Shown here piece after piece: positions 46,001-51,247 of a stretch of 64,000 nt of DNA. Both the position numbers and the translations under genes were made by a program. The notes beneath the pieces are model-generated. The model was not told where the DNA came from and searched no databases. It saw nothing but the letters and a program-made list of their open reading frames with translations. Within the stretch, counting starts at the first letter, position 1; every line of letters begins with the position of its first letter. Origin of the DNA: JBCCOW01 sp039025855 (lineage in GTDB: Bacteria > Planctomycetota > Phycisphaerae > Phycisphaerales > Phycisphaeraceae); NCBI GenBank assembly GCA_039025855.1, contig JBCCNL010000002.1, positions 62,001 to 126,000 on the forward strand, given 5' to 3'.

Positions 46001-47649
46001 CCTCCGGCACCGTCCTCTCTTCCTTCACTTACGACCACCCCGCCCAAGCCATCGGCGAGCCCCACAAAATCACCCGCGAAGACGGCAGCTACGTCGAACT
46101 CGACTACGACCCCGCCCTCCGCGTCGCCGAAGAACGCTGGCACGACACCACCGGCACGCTCACCGAAACCATCACCTACACCTACGACGCCGCCGGCAAC
46201 CGCACCGCCGTCACCAACACCCTCGGCACCCACACCTACACCCCCGACCCCGCCTCCGACTACCTCCTCGCCACCGTCGACGCCCCCGGTACCGCCCACG
46301 ACCAAGCCTTCACCCACAACGCCGCCGGCCAACTCACCACCCTCACCCGCAACAACACCACCTGGACCTTCACCTACAACGCCGCCGGCCAGATCACCTC
46401 CGCCGACGACAACAACGGCCGGCTCGTCACCTACATCTACGACAGCCAAGGCGACCTCGTCGCCCGCAGCGATTCCGCCGCCCCCGACCGCCGCTACCTC
46501 GCCGCCACCCCCGCCCAGGACCTCGGCGTCCCCATCAACCAGCGCTACCTCGAAGCCGACGCCACCGGCAACCTCATCACCGGCTACGTCTACGCCGGCG
46601 AAAACCCCATCCTCCGCTACGACGCCGCCGGCAACATCGACTACTACCTCGAAGACGCCTCCGACTCCGTCGCCGCCCTCACCAACACCGCCGGCACCCT
46701 CAGCGCCAACTTCGCCTACGACGCCTTCGGCAACCTCCGACCCAACAGCGACACCCCCACCGACTTCGGCTTCCACGCCGCACTCCACGACAACGCCACC
46801 GGCCTCATCGACATGCGCGCCCGCATGTACGACCCCGTCACCGCCCGATTCACCAGCGTCGACCCCGCCACCCCCAACGAACAAGCCCCCGAAACCTATC
46901 ACCCATACACCTTCGCCAACCAAAACCCTCACCTCTACGCAGACCCCACCGGCCTGTTCAGCCTGACCGAAATCAACGTCAGCAACCTTGTTCAGGCCAA
47001 CCTGCAGGCGATCAAGACCGGCGCCATCCATGAACTCAAAGAGCGGGCAGTGGAGGAGGTCGCCAGTCTTGCTGCCGGTATCCTCATCGACGCGATCGCC
47101 TCACTCGTGCCGGGCATACCGGCTGGCGTCCTGGCCAGTGGTGCCAGCGCAGCCCAAAACGGCAGCATGTTCGGAAACTTCCTCGAAAGCACCATCTGCA
47201 GCCTACCCGGATCAGATCGCTTCTGGTTCGAGCCAGCCGTTAGCGATGAAACAGGCAGGCCAGAGAACAACGGCATCGGCTGTGGCGGTCTTAATGGTGC
47301 ACGGCTTGCACCACATGGCCGAGCCCGACCAGACTACATAGTTAGCCGATTAGGACCCGAGGAAGCGGCGATTGAAAACGAGAAGACGTGGCTGATCGGC
47401 GACTTCGCTATCCGCTTCTCTACACTTAATAACAAGTATCGGCGTGGCGGCAAGCAGAACAAGCAGGGTAGGGCTATCGCAAACCACGCCGCAGATTACG
47501 GCCTGAACATCGCCGCGTTCTTCGTGGCGATCGGTAGCAAGAACAAGCAGAAGCAAACGCTGGAGCGGACACTGCAACGCTACTTCCAGAAGGAGGGGGC
47601 GGTCGTGTTTGTAATCTCCTTCTTGGGCAACCGAAAGGGGAGACGGTAA
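31078..47649 (+). CDS. Giant LEPR-XLL multidomain RHS-repeat protein with C-terminal toxin-like domain
   Basis: A single uninterrupted frame of 5523 residues. Layout with rough residues: LEPRLMFSASP export-type motif (68-78); Gly-rich linker (about 361-375); propeller-like repeats (380-1150) with ADLYVSDVDDN-type blades; cadherin/Ig-like repeat (1475-1600); two LamG lectin-like domains (1660-2055); CARDB-like domain (2125-2245); FG-GAP repeats with DxDxDG calcium loops (2268-2645); second CARDB-like (2695-2800); about ten Ig/cadherin-like repeats (2805-3880); RHS entry FSLSFTDLSIPLGGIPL (about 4015); YD repeats to 5255; RHS core end with DPTGL (5289-5293); then a variable C-terminal domain of about 230 residues. 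This is the plan of a polymorphic toxin in which the RHS shell encloses the toxin. It should be surface-exposed, acting on neighbours by contact. The next gene overlaps its stop codon (TAATG) and is a likely immunity gene. Codon style changes several times along the gene. No secretion genes are nearby. Confidence 0.93.
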   Translation: MMSRWVGVLHRDTLLHLRKESLRHTQRFLYPAQAVWKRIRHGAKAISGDASNRLRRRAVEASLPLEGLEPRLMFSASPLYAVDEADRTLENVSAVEAVAAPPIAEALLPSVGGGVGVDAGADPEGAPRGSDRPSYAADAVDWDDWSGPAPEQSGVGAGAVFFRLSDVGGVSAKSDVFSYDLLGPGRLQLTAEVEQLGRADRLKASITTSHRLAFTLTDPSSGKALDLGGVRFDAATFKGADPLVAVSWARESIAIYVDGELVTQTDAHQDLYDQSKRDALAGGVPKGDAVSAVGRPLLDTVTQVEGRLTPGQVRAVSEGLTKQRNAETEPLSANKELSLSAASLSSLARGTSTDPLALGLGAQAGGGAGGGAGGGGATAYATTASTSNVLWGVDEDDGGLFAIWDLTDPIGSLVHFGTIAYDAGTSGDLSFAGVSTSGSRIESMAISLDGQTAYFAVNAGLTFDGTLRDEGPYLFKLGLTGLQQDATPVAQVIGRLDVTVDDRSTYYDMVTGLAFDPTATTAHPGTEGTLYATFRDFSGPDRPDLLLNFDIPDTGHAYGTLLTLNSYAELRPHTTGEVLLKTTSTGWDLSNAGGIWALQTDSTATDGQSFTVLSPNNSYSGPSTTGILTHDFQVGQTGTYAIHARVIAPTTADDSVWVRVEEIGGPAGSWVHWNNIEPSTDWVWDRVHDTDNSDLPVDFALDSTKTYRLHIAYREDGIKLDRVLITTDTDPIAGHLTGAEDLAFAANGDLYVSDVDDNAIYQVDKDTGGVLNSVATAALEGPEAIAIDPNSAAGTPTFVTRQYYGNGSAPDTSTLADAATGNTLADANRLSLDDIEALAYQVTTDPRPARETIWIADEAPVGNASTLTAVWNLHDPEASQAYLGELTYNSAALQAAEAIAIDPDTLTAYLVHNEPITGITPVNKIFSLDLRTLASGGTIDVTLLGTIGLPVGATNNEVISGLVFQDGKLYTALRHNDAPPTANYHNQLLEIDLPTPGSTPGGTLTYTELGFTDNTSGPPPTLTAERIHALAPLDPADATAGLFAFDLDDGTSYSLDPTNGQITAGPTDPLTPANAPAFPDTNTWLLAADTNPADTQIYGLAQNQTTNDQGILKYDPTNNTGSILTGFDTLLNGSSGSGGLFDVEGLATLSDTPTPPTGPTPLTLTEDNDLVTTNQSTSESGGPLTFALQIDSTAQSVEIDLSDIVLDSTADGGEMQDAIEIALLDPQSRQSLIPTHDAGRDAFFNLSEGQTTRLAQGVSWTPSGTNGLVSVDVSALAPTSGSPLDAELVIRVLSNDADTASQVTLTDPATAVRVTTTPVASPAPAPDTARPFASSQPLDFDALEDITPLVTIDYGTTSYNASQRQLIADLTLQLDRTDIPRFRGPLVVVIDGIDQPNVTLAAPDGYTPDGSPYYDLTNHLPEDTLGLWPQPTTGTPTTLTDRAQLLFNLLTDSATTSRFDYDLRVLGQINRDPQFTSTAPTEVAPDNTYRYTATAQDDDGDNLTFSVVSTTAAGLTIDATSGEVEWDTSNPSLNLQPGDVYSYTLRVTDPYGGEALQTNLITVADANRPPQFVTDPITTAYVGTPYTYDADATDPDHDDLLYTGTARLRYDLDNDPALAGRWIANQNVGTTLIDSSTHDNRGSVTGAAWTSAGPTIDHHTRTALTLDGIDDMVDLGTDHSIDFANAFTLAAWIKPDLVAMDTTADGGRIMSQDVGTSGTGWGFGIGEANDGTGNRLYFYTRKGPGQGADIANANGQLQDNQWQHVAAVYNPGTSRIVVYINGQEVGSQAITGPVALATQQSLELGGNSPAGKSFDGGLADTRIYERALTPDELATLHDPARDFLTESTFAHYELNDASTGGADASGNSNNATLAGSSTLVTDPEAPAGQALAFDGIDDWVDLTALSDGSPQNLATGLNAGFSEKTVALWVNPADTTNEQTLYEEGDVSNGFGLRVIDGQLQFAVRQASEQYSIETGLAANTWSHVAASFDNGRMTLFLNGHITATLDTGLTQISQHTSPAGFAATAGGGSAFGSNPTDAHHFQGRLADAHILNTALSEHALNDLITRDRLQIDPLTGKVIWTPLSDRTGQTLHVDLKASDPSDLNDTQPYDILVQASDTPLSLGLPDLTIDHVDTTGLTWDPQNLTAHGIITTEVSNQGSAIIDQPFVVTFFEDTDFDGLYTEGIDQRFAQSTVNSPLSSGSSLTVSGIASATTHYAGAILHAWVDSSQSLHEINEDNNYSSSAHNCKALDSHPFDIYQEHYFSSGLLASGVINTVLVADMDASGDGKTELVTMSFGGPLVIVDSDTGSILDSVAVPNSDSLTSLAVGQIDSDPELEIIAAGRNQVTALDDDLSVLWSFFSSAGPRPRQWSATSLVDFDGNGQSDVIWGDFVLDASDGTLLAGLNGFRAGYNNASGPISITADLDLDGQLELIAGNLAYQYDGSSLTTYWDAFTHVGDGFTAVGNFDHDDNPEVVIVSGGTVAVLEHNGDVKYAPALIPGGGPGGAPVVANFDGEDGLEIGVAGTSYYSAFHVVDDELEVLWQKPTQDISSGVTGSSVFDFNGDGRVEVVYADEGNLWVFDGVNGDVLASEPVGSNTGTELPVIADIDGDGQAEIVVSTSGGGAGLPNRGIMVFGSPSGSWRPTRQIWNQHAYHITNVNDDGTIPTNQDASWLTHNTYRLNTIPDPDFSPLDAPDLIPSYLRVSASGGESTYTVRVGNSGSFFSPDDVSVAFYNGDPNSGGTLIGTTLLDRLDPGRWQDVSLMVAGAPASDLWVVADDDGTGQGSVRECNEDNNAYSLIAGNAPLASNVDPTIDSDPVLTVLEGETYVYEVQASDGNGHRLMYEIVTGPSGLTVDSATGRVEWQTEKGDAGDPPVILRVQDGRGGSALQRYTIEVLPLNTAPVIETQGLEVGADGDQYVAALDATDADGDDLFWDLDLASAERGMQIDQNGVLTWSSAVAGTYSVGVRVQDGQGGADERTYLLRIEANAGPRISGEVPTAFVLDPNDLTQEYVATVTVTDPDGLATDAPLTLSLDEDAVARGMTTTRISGDPANGEVWEVRWTPQAEGLFTVELTATDAAGASNRGEFTLEVSTQNQPARIVSMPPQQGAVDVPWTYTVIGEDPEGGAVTLEVIASDVPGVTTSQTATDPDGRVTLTLTADSTLTAGSYQVQVRATDALGEGDIQTVNLVVSENAAPVLTLPTDRDAEVGQAYSVATTATDPNAEDAGTLLWTLVSGPEGMTLDPVTGQINWTPSSGDVGGVEVRVRVTDGRGASTEASYGLLVTDPSVANGAPVILGDYTPAPGSGDLAYRASSPAGRTYLHRVSAADPDGDLLSYRLIGAPTGMTIDQDGLITWPTTLDDLNNPPAVFTVEVSDGTLTDTESITITLTRELANGPANFTGNPLGSVAIGDTYRFQPTGSDPDGDPLTWFLLEGPDGASVDPLSGEVTWTPTDSQLGAHDFVLQVTDPFGAGVGQGWSVEAVSVNRGPRMSFTAPTRALQSGLYTFDVTVNDPDTDPLGVTLTVDGAPWLSATRDTDDPTRWTVSGTEPGTGGTLPLTLTASDGQAQDQQSFDITVIDPGVTGNVAPSIAPFEYLPLAPNGDAWQLLLTVDDPNTTDTVSVTGSINGDLGQTVTATDQGDNRTFLVNWTPSYSLNPGDSQSKTLRLSITDGVITTPLVIELPLTVIENDLPSMINFPPEAQGGQIDLPAGAELRLTVDASDPDNDRLTFSLAPDTSQGLNELPDGLTINPNTGQITWDRVPQGPYHVIIQANDGVHTNPVTASLLINVTQDDTDPTVALSANSTALRPGDTATLTVTATDDATVVARWIELSDGTTLAVPASGQTTYTFDTAGSFNATAFARDAAGNIGASTTVAFTVAIPADLPSLELDSPTNGTSISQPTDAFGSITNIDYQGGAGVTAISYRLIAESADGGEPIVIDQATNVAVTDPTLFNDANLNLTVDPRLLADGDYTLTLEAVNGPTADFSNPDLVARSASRSITIDSDNAKLGNFSLSFTDLSIPLGGIPLTVTRTYDTLDAHQSKDFGFGWSIGFDQATLEVRNTAPGGQFRSGTVVAITIDGEEHEFRFSPEQLAGGFNFQNPVLGGGSANARPSFTNTNRTGASLATIADTPLGQDNRGYTIGGLTTDFGEPYRPDRIDGNRYELTTRDGTIYVLNPDPQRPSLEAIISTDGNQLTFQGDRVQSRTADNTLLGEIEIVRDHLGRVTSIVTPLDDSVTYRYDAFGDLISVTDPVGRETTMTYLTAAAQADPANTALREHYLDEIFDAQGRPVSKSAYTDGLLNQTTDANGATATVAYDPVAQTQTVTDPFGLVTVYEFDDAGNVLTQTQALDDGTPVVWTFAYNQNNDQTRATDPEGRTTLWRYDGPDGALTEIVEPHGPTEDPDDFTTRIFYEDGRVSLVIDPQGRMERRDYDDAGNLTRLTDETGLVLAAWVYDDRGRVLTETGPDGTTSYVYNDLADTLTTTTASGEVIVSEFNAVGWLETLNEDGETSTFSYDGLGRTLTADYGDGLVVDYDYGFEDDWTSIDSASTGRIERRFTPTGQLAGWTLPGGGTIDYTYDRSRLDQETDALGRVTQYHYDELGRVEKVEDLASGNFIQYQYDLAGRLLQTTNALGQTVTQTYGPNNQALESVTNARNFTTSYLVDGLTSSVTDPLNRTTSVETNAAGLPVRYFNADGSLTQIEYRNSDVLGDAQQSPTAITDPSGRTRRFTYLDDGRLETSTDLAGAITAFAYDAEQRLATVTGPTGETVTYTYDNDDRVTAVTRPGLGTTTVTAFAPDSQPTALTLPDGTTVTLTYDDAQRLESRTTSTGESATYTYNPGDQPTAITDNTGTTTYTYYSDTNPQDPAPNGPSHAGRLQTLAQPDGSSISYTYDTLGRVHTLTTQASPSDTPRTTTYTYDPNGNLASVLDPFNGLTTYTYDAADRLATRTLPNGVVSTWTFDTRDRLLSLVHADASGTVLSSFTYDHPAQAIGEPHKITREDGSYVELDYDPALRVAEERWHDTTGTLTETITYTYDAAGNRTAVTNTLGTHTYTPDPASDYLLATVDAPGTAHDQAFTHNAAGQLTTLTRNNTTWTFTYNAAGQITSADDNNGRLVTYIYDSQGDLVARSDSAAPDRRYLAATPAQDLGVPINQRYLEADATGNLITGYVYAGENPILRYDAAGNIDYYLEDASDSVAALTNTAGTLSANFAYDAFGNLRPNSDTPTDFGFHAALHDNATGLIDMRARMYDPVTARFTSVDPATPNEQAPETYHPYTFANQNPHLYADPTGLFSLTEINVSNLVQANLQAIKTGAIHELKERAVEEVASLAAGILIDAIASLVPGIPAGVLASGASAAQNGSMFGNFLESTICSLPGSDRFWFEPAVSDETGRPENNGIGCGGLNGARLAPHGRARPDYIVSRLGPEEAAIENEKTWLIGDFAIRFSTLNNKYRRGGKQNKQGRAIANHAADYGLNIAAFFVAIGSKNKQKQTLERTLQRYFQKEGAVVFVISFLGNRKGRR
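31279..31311 (+). other. LEPR-XLL-type N-terminal motif of the giant protein
   Basis: Residues 68-78 read LEPRLMFSASP, preceded by a basic stretch (SNRLRRRAVEASLPLEG). This motif is a known N-terminal mark of very large planctomycete and other surface proteins and seems to act as an export or processing signal; no ordinary signal peptide is present upstream. Confidence 0.8.
36060..37250 (+). other. Paired LamG-like domains in the giant protein
   Basis: Two concanavalin-like lectin domains in tandem. Each starts with a LDGIDDMVDLG or FDGIDDWVDL strand and contains AAWIKPD/ALWVNPAD and a W-x-HVAA-x-(Y/F) strand. Such domains bind glycans or proteins, so they may provide target adhesion. Confidence 0.8.
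37500..39000 (+). other. Lower-GC island inside the giant gene (CARDB and FG-GAP region)
   Basis: From about 37.5 to 39.0 kb many codons end in A or T (for example GATGGCTTGTATACC), whereas the flanks are almost all C-ending. The reading frame stays open throughout. The encoded FG-GAP repeats and calcium loops form one module, so it looks like a domain block acquired separately and not yet adapted to host codon use. Confidence 0.7.
43090..46956 (+). other. RHS/YD-repeat shell of the giant protein
   Basis: Encodes about 1290 residues of RHS entry domain and YD repeats (many TYTYDA- and YDxLGR-type units) ending with RARMYDPVTARFTSVDP and, at 46942-46956, DPTGL. In known RHS toxins this segment forms a hollow shell that holds the C-terminal toxin, and the DPxGL motif marks its release point. 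Confidence 0.9.
46267..46962 (+). repeat. RHS tip repeat, copy A (in the giant gene)
   Basis: Direct repeat with 48914-49558. Both start CTCGCCACCGTCGACGCC and run to the DPTGLF codons. Similarity is strong at DNA level (for example across YAGENPILRYDA) but interrupted: copy B lacks one YD unit. The two are in the same frame relative to their downstream toxin domains. Confidence 0.85.
46957..47646 (+). other. Variable C-terminal toxin-like domain, copy 1
   Basis: About 230 residues after DPTGL: an Ala/Ile-rich hydrophobic linker, then a domain with RPDYIV (Asp5419), WLIGDFA (Asp5442), NNKY (Lys5453), KQ-x-RAI-x-NHA, and FFVAIGS. A diverged homologue follows DPTGL in the downstream orphan cassette. 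I do not recognise the family. The order D, then D with K eleven residues on, then a Gln-bearing helix is reminiscent of a PD-(D/E)XK nuclease; that is inference. DNA is less C-biased than the RHS shell. Confidence 0.65.
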
Positions 47650-48908
47650 TGAGTGACCTGGACGAACTGATCGAGGCGGGCAACCTTGAAGGCATCCGCA
47701 GCGCGCTGGACGCGGGGGTCTCGATGGACGGCCGGAGCCCACTCGGCGAGGACTCTGCACTTGCTGAGGCATCCACTGCGGGACATGTCGAGATCGTCCG
47801 GCTCCTACTAGAGCGAGGGGCGAAGCCCAACAGCCGCAAGACCTACGACATCCCACTGGTCACCGCGGCCCGTGAGGGCTACCTGGACATCGTAGATCTG
47901 CTGATCCACCACGGCGCTAAACTCGATGCCCGAGAGGAAGGCTACGTCACCGCACTCATGGAAGCCGCAGGCTTCGGGCACAGGGCCGTTGTTGAACGGC
48001 TGCTGGAAGCCGGGGCCAAGCCCCGCCTTGAGGACGACGATCAGCAGTCGGCACTAGTACGCGCAGTTGACAACGGCCATGACGACATTGCCGGACTGCT
48101 TGAGCCTCTTTCAAGCCCGAGACAGCGTCAGTATGCGCGACTCCAAAAACAACTCGCTGAAACGGCCGTGCCGATAGAGAAATGGAAGCTACTTGATGAG
48201 GCCGTGCGTGTACAGGACTTTAACGAGATCAAGAGTCTTCTCTCCACTGGCCACGACATTAATCAGACTAGTAAGAATGGCCTTACGGTTTTGATGCATG
48301 CGGCAGGGTCGGGGCAGTATGAAATGGTGGAGTTCTTATTGAACCTCGGTGCAAACCCCGCTCATATTGATTCGGGTGATAGAATTCCACTGTTTTATGC
48401 AGCAATGAACGGGCGTGGCGATGTCTACAACCTCCTCTATCCGCTCACGCCTACGAAGCTTCGAGGGACTTCACGTCGAGCAAGAGAAGCCCTCATAAGT
48501 GATGACCGATGGGTCGAATTTAAACACCGTGAGGTGTCCGACTACAAGTGGAACGAGTTCTGGAAGGCCGTGAAACAACAGGATCGCCCCGCAGTTCAAA
48601 CGCTGCTCAGTTCGGGGCACGACGTGAATCAAGTCAACGCACGCGGCGACACCGTCCTGCACCGGGCCGCCGGAGAGGCGTCGCTCGAGATGGTGCAATA
48701 CCTGATCGACCTTGGAGCGGACCCCGGCGCTGTAAACGCTAGACGCGACGGCCCCCTCTCTGCAGCCGCCTTCAACAACAGACGAGAAATCTACAAACTG
48801 TTGCATCCGCTAACACCCGAGAGACTGCATCCCGCCGCCAGTAGGGCCAGAGACAGCGGCATGATTGCGGGCAAGGTCCCATTCCCCAAACACTGGAACG
48901 TCGATTGA
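47649..48908 (+). CDS. Ankyrin-repeat protein, likely immunity to toxin domain 1
   Basis: A 419-residue protein with no signal peptide, made of ankyrin repeats. The first four or five are canonical (SALAEASTAGHVEIVRLLLERGA, ALMEAAGFGHRAVVERLLEAGA). Then follow two copies of a longer module of about 100 residues, each ending in a YxLL(Y/H)PLTPxxL tail (about residues 180-285 and 300-405). The ATG overlaps the giant gene's TAA as TAATG, with a strong AAAGGGGAG ribosome site inside the toxin coding end, so toxin and ankyrin protein are made together. Ankyrin proteins are known immunity proteins in polymorphic toxin loci. It should bind and block the C-terminal domain in the cytoplasm; that function is inferred from position. 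Confidence 0.9.
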   Translation: MSDLDELIEAGNLEGIRSALDAGVSMDGRSPLGEDSALAEASTAGHVEIVRLLLERGAKPNSRKTYDIPLVTAAREGYLDIVDLLIHHGAKLDAREEGYVTALMEAAGFGHRAVVERLLEAGAKPRLEDDDQQSALVRAVDNGHDDIAGLLEPLSSPRQRQYARLQKQLAETAVPIEKWKLLDEAVRVQDFNEIKSLLSTGHDINQTSKNGLTVLMHAAGSGQYEMVEFLLNLGANPAHIDSGDRIPLFYAAMNGRGDVYNLLYPLTPTKLRGTSRRAREALISDDRWVEFKHREVSDYKWNEFWKAVKQQDRPAVQTLLSSGHDVNQVNARGDTVLHRAAGEASLEMVQYLIDLGADPGAVNARRDGPLSAAAFNNRREIYKLLHPLTPERLHPAASRARDSGMIAGKVPFPKHWNVD

Positions 48909-50230
48909 CTAGCCTCGCCACCGTCGACGCCCCCGGCACCGCCCACGACCAGTCCTTCACTTACAACGCCGCCGGCCAGATCACCTCCGCTACTTCCGGG
49001 GGCGGCCGACTCCTCACCTACACCTACAACGCCCAAGGCGAACGCGTCGGCATCACCGACACCCACTCCGCCGATCAGACCCACCTCTTCGCCCCCGCAG
49101 CACAACGCCTCGGCGCCGGGGCCCTCGATGTCAGCGTCCAACACCTTCAGGCCGACACCGCCGGCAACCTCGAGCACGGCTACGTCTACGCCGGTGAAAA
49201 CCCCATCCTCCGCTACGACGCATCAGGCAACATCCACTACTACCTCGAAGACGCGTCGGACTCCATCGCAGCCCTCGTCAATACATCGGCCACCAAAACC
49301 GCCGAGTACCAATTCGACGCCTTCGGCAATCTCCGCCCCGGCAGTGATCCCATCGAAGACTTCGGCTTCCATGCCGCGATCCAGGATGACGCCACCGGCC
49401 TCATCGACATGCGGGCTCGATCCTATGACCCCCTCACCGGCCGATTCACTTCCCCAGACCCCGCCAAACCCGTACCGCAATCACCCGAAACCTATCACCC
49501 CTTCAAGTTCGCAAACAACAACCCCCACCTGTACTCCGACCCCACCGGACTCTTCTCCATCGTCGAGATTAATATCGGCCAAGTCATCCAGTCCAGCCTC
49601 CAGGGCATCCGCAGTGCCGCCATCCGCCAAGCGAAGGACTACGCCAAAGATCAACTAACAGACTTCGCCTTTGATCTTCTTGTCAAGGGTATAGAAACGT
49701 TCATTCCAGTGTTCGGGAGCTTCTCAACGGTCACACCCAATTTCAGTAACGGACCCGGTTTAGCTGGCCTGAATTTTCAAAGAACGCTTGAAGATGCCCT
49801 AGCTTCCCTGCTTCCTGTGCCAGACTATCTGTGGCTTGAACCGTCAGTCAGGTCCAGCGACGGAATTGTTGAGAACGACGGCCTAAATGCTAAGAACCTA
49901 AATGCGTTACGGACCTTTACTCGTGGCCTTCCACGCCCTGACTTCATTGTCAATCCAGACCGTCCAAGCGAAGAAGACTCGCTCACATGGCTAGTTGGCG
50001 ACATCGCTCTTTCCGGAAATACGCTTTTTAAGAAGTATGTCGATCCAGGGAATCAACAGGACCAGTGGAATGCTATTACCCGACACGCCAGGAATCAGGG
50101 GCTACGCACATCACTCTTTTTGACCTTTTATAAGGGCAGTGAGAAGAGCTTCCAAATGCTTCAAACTAAGATGCGACAAGAAGGATTTGAAGGCGGGGAC
50201 TTGGTAATCGTGATTGCTTTTAAGGGATAA
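48905..50230 (+). CDS. Orphan RHS tip with second toxin-like domain
   Basis: A 441-residue frame that begins where the ankyrin gene ends (its TTG overlaps that stop codon); it has no convincing start signal of its own. Residues 4-212 repeat the RHS tip of the giant protein, ending in DPTGL (212-216). The rest is a homologue of toxin domain 1 with the same motifs: LWLEPSV, RPDFIV (Asp346), WLVGDIA (Asp366), FKKY (Lys377, again eleven residues on), and a QWNAITRHARNQGL helix. This matches the displaced C-terminal tips known beside RHS genes, silent until recombination joins them to the main gene. It could also be translated at low level from TTG by coupling. Its own ankyrin gene follows six bases after its stop. 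Confidence 0.8.
   Translation: MTSLATVDAPGTAHDQSFTYNAAGQITSATSGGGRLLTYTYNAQGERVGITDTHSADQTHLFAPAAQRLGAGALDVSVQHLQADTAGNLEHGYVYAGENPILRYDASGNIHYYLEDASDSIAALVNTSATKTAEYQFDAFGNLRPGSDPIEDFGFHAAIQDDATGLIDMRARSYDPLTGRFTSPDPAKPVPQSPETYHPFKFANNNPHLYSDPTGLFSIVEINIGQVIQSSLQGIRSAAIRQAKDYAKDQLTDFAFDLLVKGIETFIPVFGSFSTVTPNFSNGPGLAGLNFQRTLEDALASLLPVPDYLWLEPSVRSSDGIVENDGLNAKNLNALRTFTRGLPRPDFIVNPDRPSEEDSLTWLVGDIALSGNTLFKKYVDPGNQQDQWNAITRHARNQGLRTSLFLTFYKGSEKSFQMLQTKMRQEGFEGGDLVIVIAFKG
48914..49558 (+). repeat. RHS tip repeat, copy B (orphan cassette)
   Basis: Partner of 46267-46962, about 2.65 kb downstream in direct orientation. Homology starts six bases after the ankyrin stop codon, an abrupt boundary. A crossover between the copies would delete toxin domain 1 and its ankyrin gene and fuse the giant shell in frame to toxin domain 2. 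Confidence 0.85.
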
Positions 50231-50235
50231 CTAAC

Positions 50236-51138
50236 ATGAGCAGACGCAAGGAATTACATGATGCGATCGAATCCGGTAACCTCTCCCGGATTCGATCACT
50301 GCTTGATTCCGGCCTGTCTCCGAATGGCCTGGACGGCGGGATCGGCAGAAGTTCCCTCGCCACCGCATGCGAATACGGGAACCATGAGATCATCACAACA
50401 CTTTTAGATGCAGGTGCCGACCCCAATTACCGCCGAACCACCACACCACCACTCGCTATCGCGGCAAGCAGTGGCGACCTGGAACTCATCGAACTGCTTT
50501 TCCAGCACGGAGCCGCGGTTGATATGGATGATGCATGCGGCGGCACGGCCCTCATGGATGCAGCATCTAAAGGTCACTTATCGATTGTGAAGCGGCTTTT
50601 AGACGCCGGTGCAAACCCGAGGCTGAAGGACCATGAACGTCTGGGCGCGATCGTTTACGCGGCCAAGAAAGGACACGAAGCAGTAGTCAAATTGCTCAGC
50701 CCGATCTCAACCGCCAGTATGCGTGAACAGGCCAAGCGGTATCTCGGCGCCGCAAAAACCGAAGCCCATCCTGGGGTGGAAGAACTTTTACTTTTTATGG
50801 GCCTACCCAAGCGAAAACGCGATGGCCCCGTCTTCGATGAAGTGAAGCGTCGAATTGAGGATGGCGTTCCCGTCAATGGCGTTGCTCACGATGGCAGGAC
50901 CTTAATCATGAGAGCCGCAAACCGCCAAAACCAAACCGATGTCGTCAAGTATCTTCTTGACCAAGGAGCCGAAGTAAATGCGATTGACGTATACGGCAAT
51001 AGCCCGCTCATGTACGCCGCACTCGGGGAACGCCGCGAATCCTATGAATTGCTCTACCCACTCACAGACAAGAAACTACGTAAACGAGCTGAACGACAGA
51101 AGGCCATTTCCGAATTCAATGGGACGTGGCCCGAGTAA
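50236..51138 (+). CDS. Ankyrin-repeat protein, likely immunity to toxin domain 2
   Basis: A 300-residue protein with no signal peptide. Its first half aligns with that of the upstream ankyrin protein (LHDAIESGNLSRIRSLLDSG; ALMDAASKGHLSIVKRLLDAGANPRLKD). Its second half has one rather than two copies of the module ending YELLYPLTDKKL. It starts six bases after the orphan toxin stop with an AAGGGA ribosome site, so it could be translated from the same message. Base composition is AT-richer than the flanking host genes, as for copy 1. It probably protects against toxin domain 2; specificity cannot be told from sequence. Confidence 0.88.
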   Translation: MSRRKELHDAIESGNLSRIRSLLDSGLSPNGLDGGIGRSSLATACEYGNHEIITTLLDAGADPNYRRTTTPPLAIAASSGDLELIELLFQHGAAVDMDDACGGTALMDAASKGHLSIVKRLLDAGANPRLKDHERLGAIVYAAKKGHEAVVKLLSPISTASMREQAKRYLGAAKTEAHPGVEELLLFMGLPKRKRDGPVFDEVKRRIEDGVPVNGVAHDGRTLIMRAANRQNQTDVVKYLLDQGAEVNAIDVYGNSPLMYAALGERRESYELLYPLTDKKLRKRAERQKAISEFNGTWPE

Positions 51139-51247
51139 ATATTATCTCGCTAACATTTAATCAGATATATCTCGAGGGCTTTTTTGAATCCACGGTTATC
51201 AATATGTTATTGGCCATGTTTTCTTTCTGTACCTGCGACGCCCGGGA

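Noticed and set aside
46267..49558. Transposon-mediated duplication of the RHS tip
   Set aside because: No transposase, terminal inverted repeats or target duplication flank the copies; cassette insertion by recombination explains it better.
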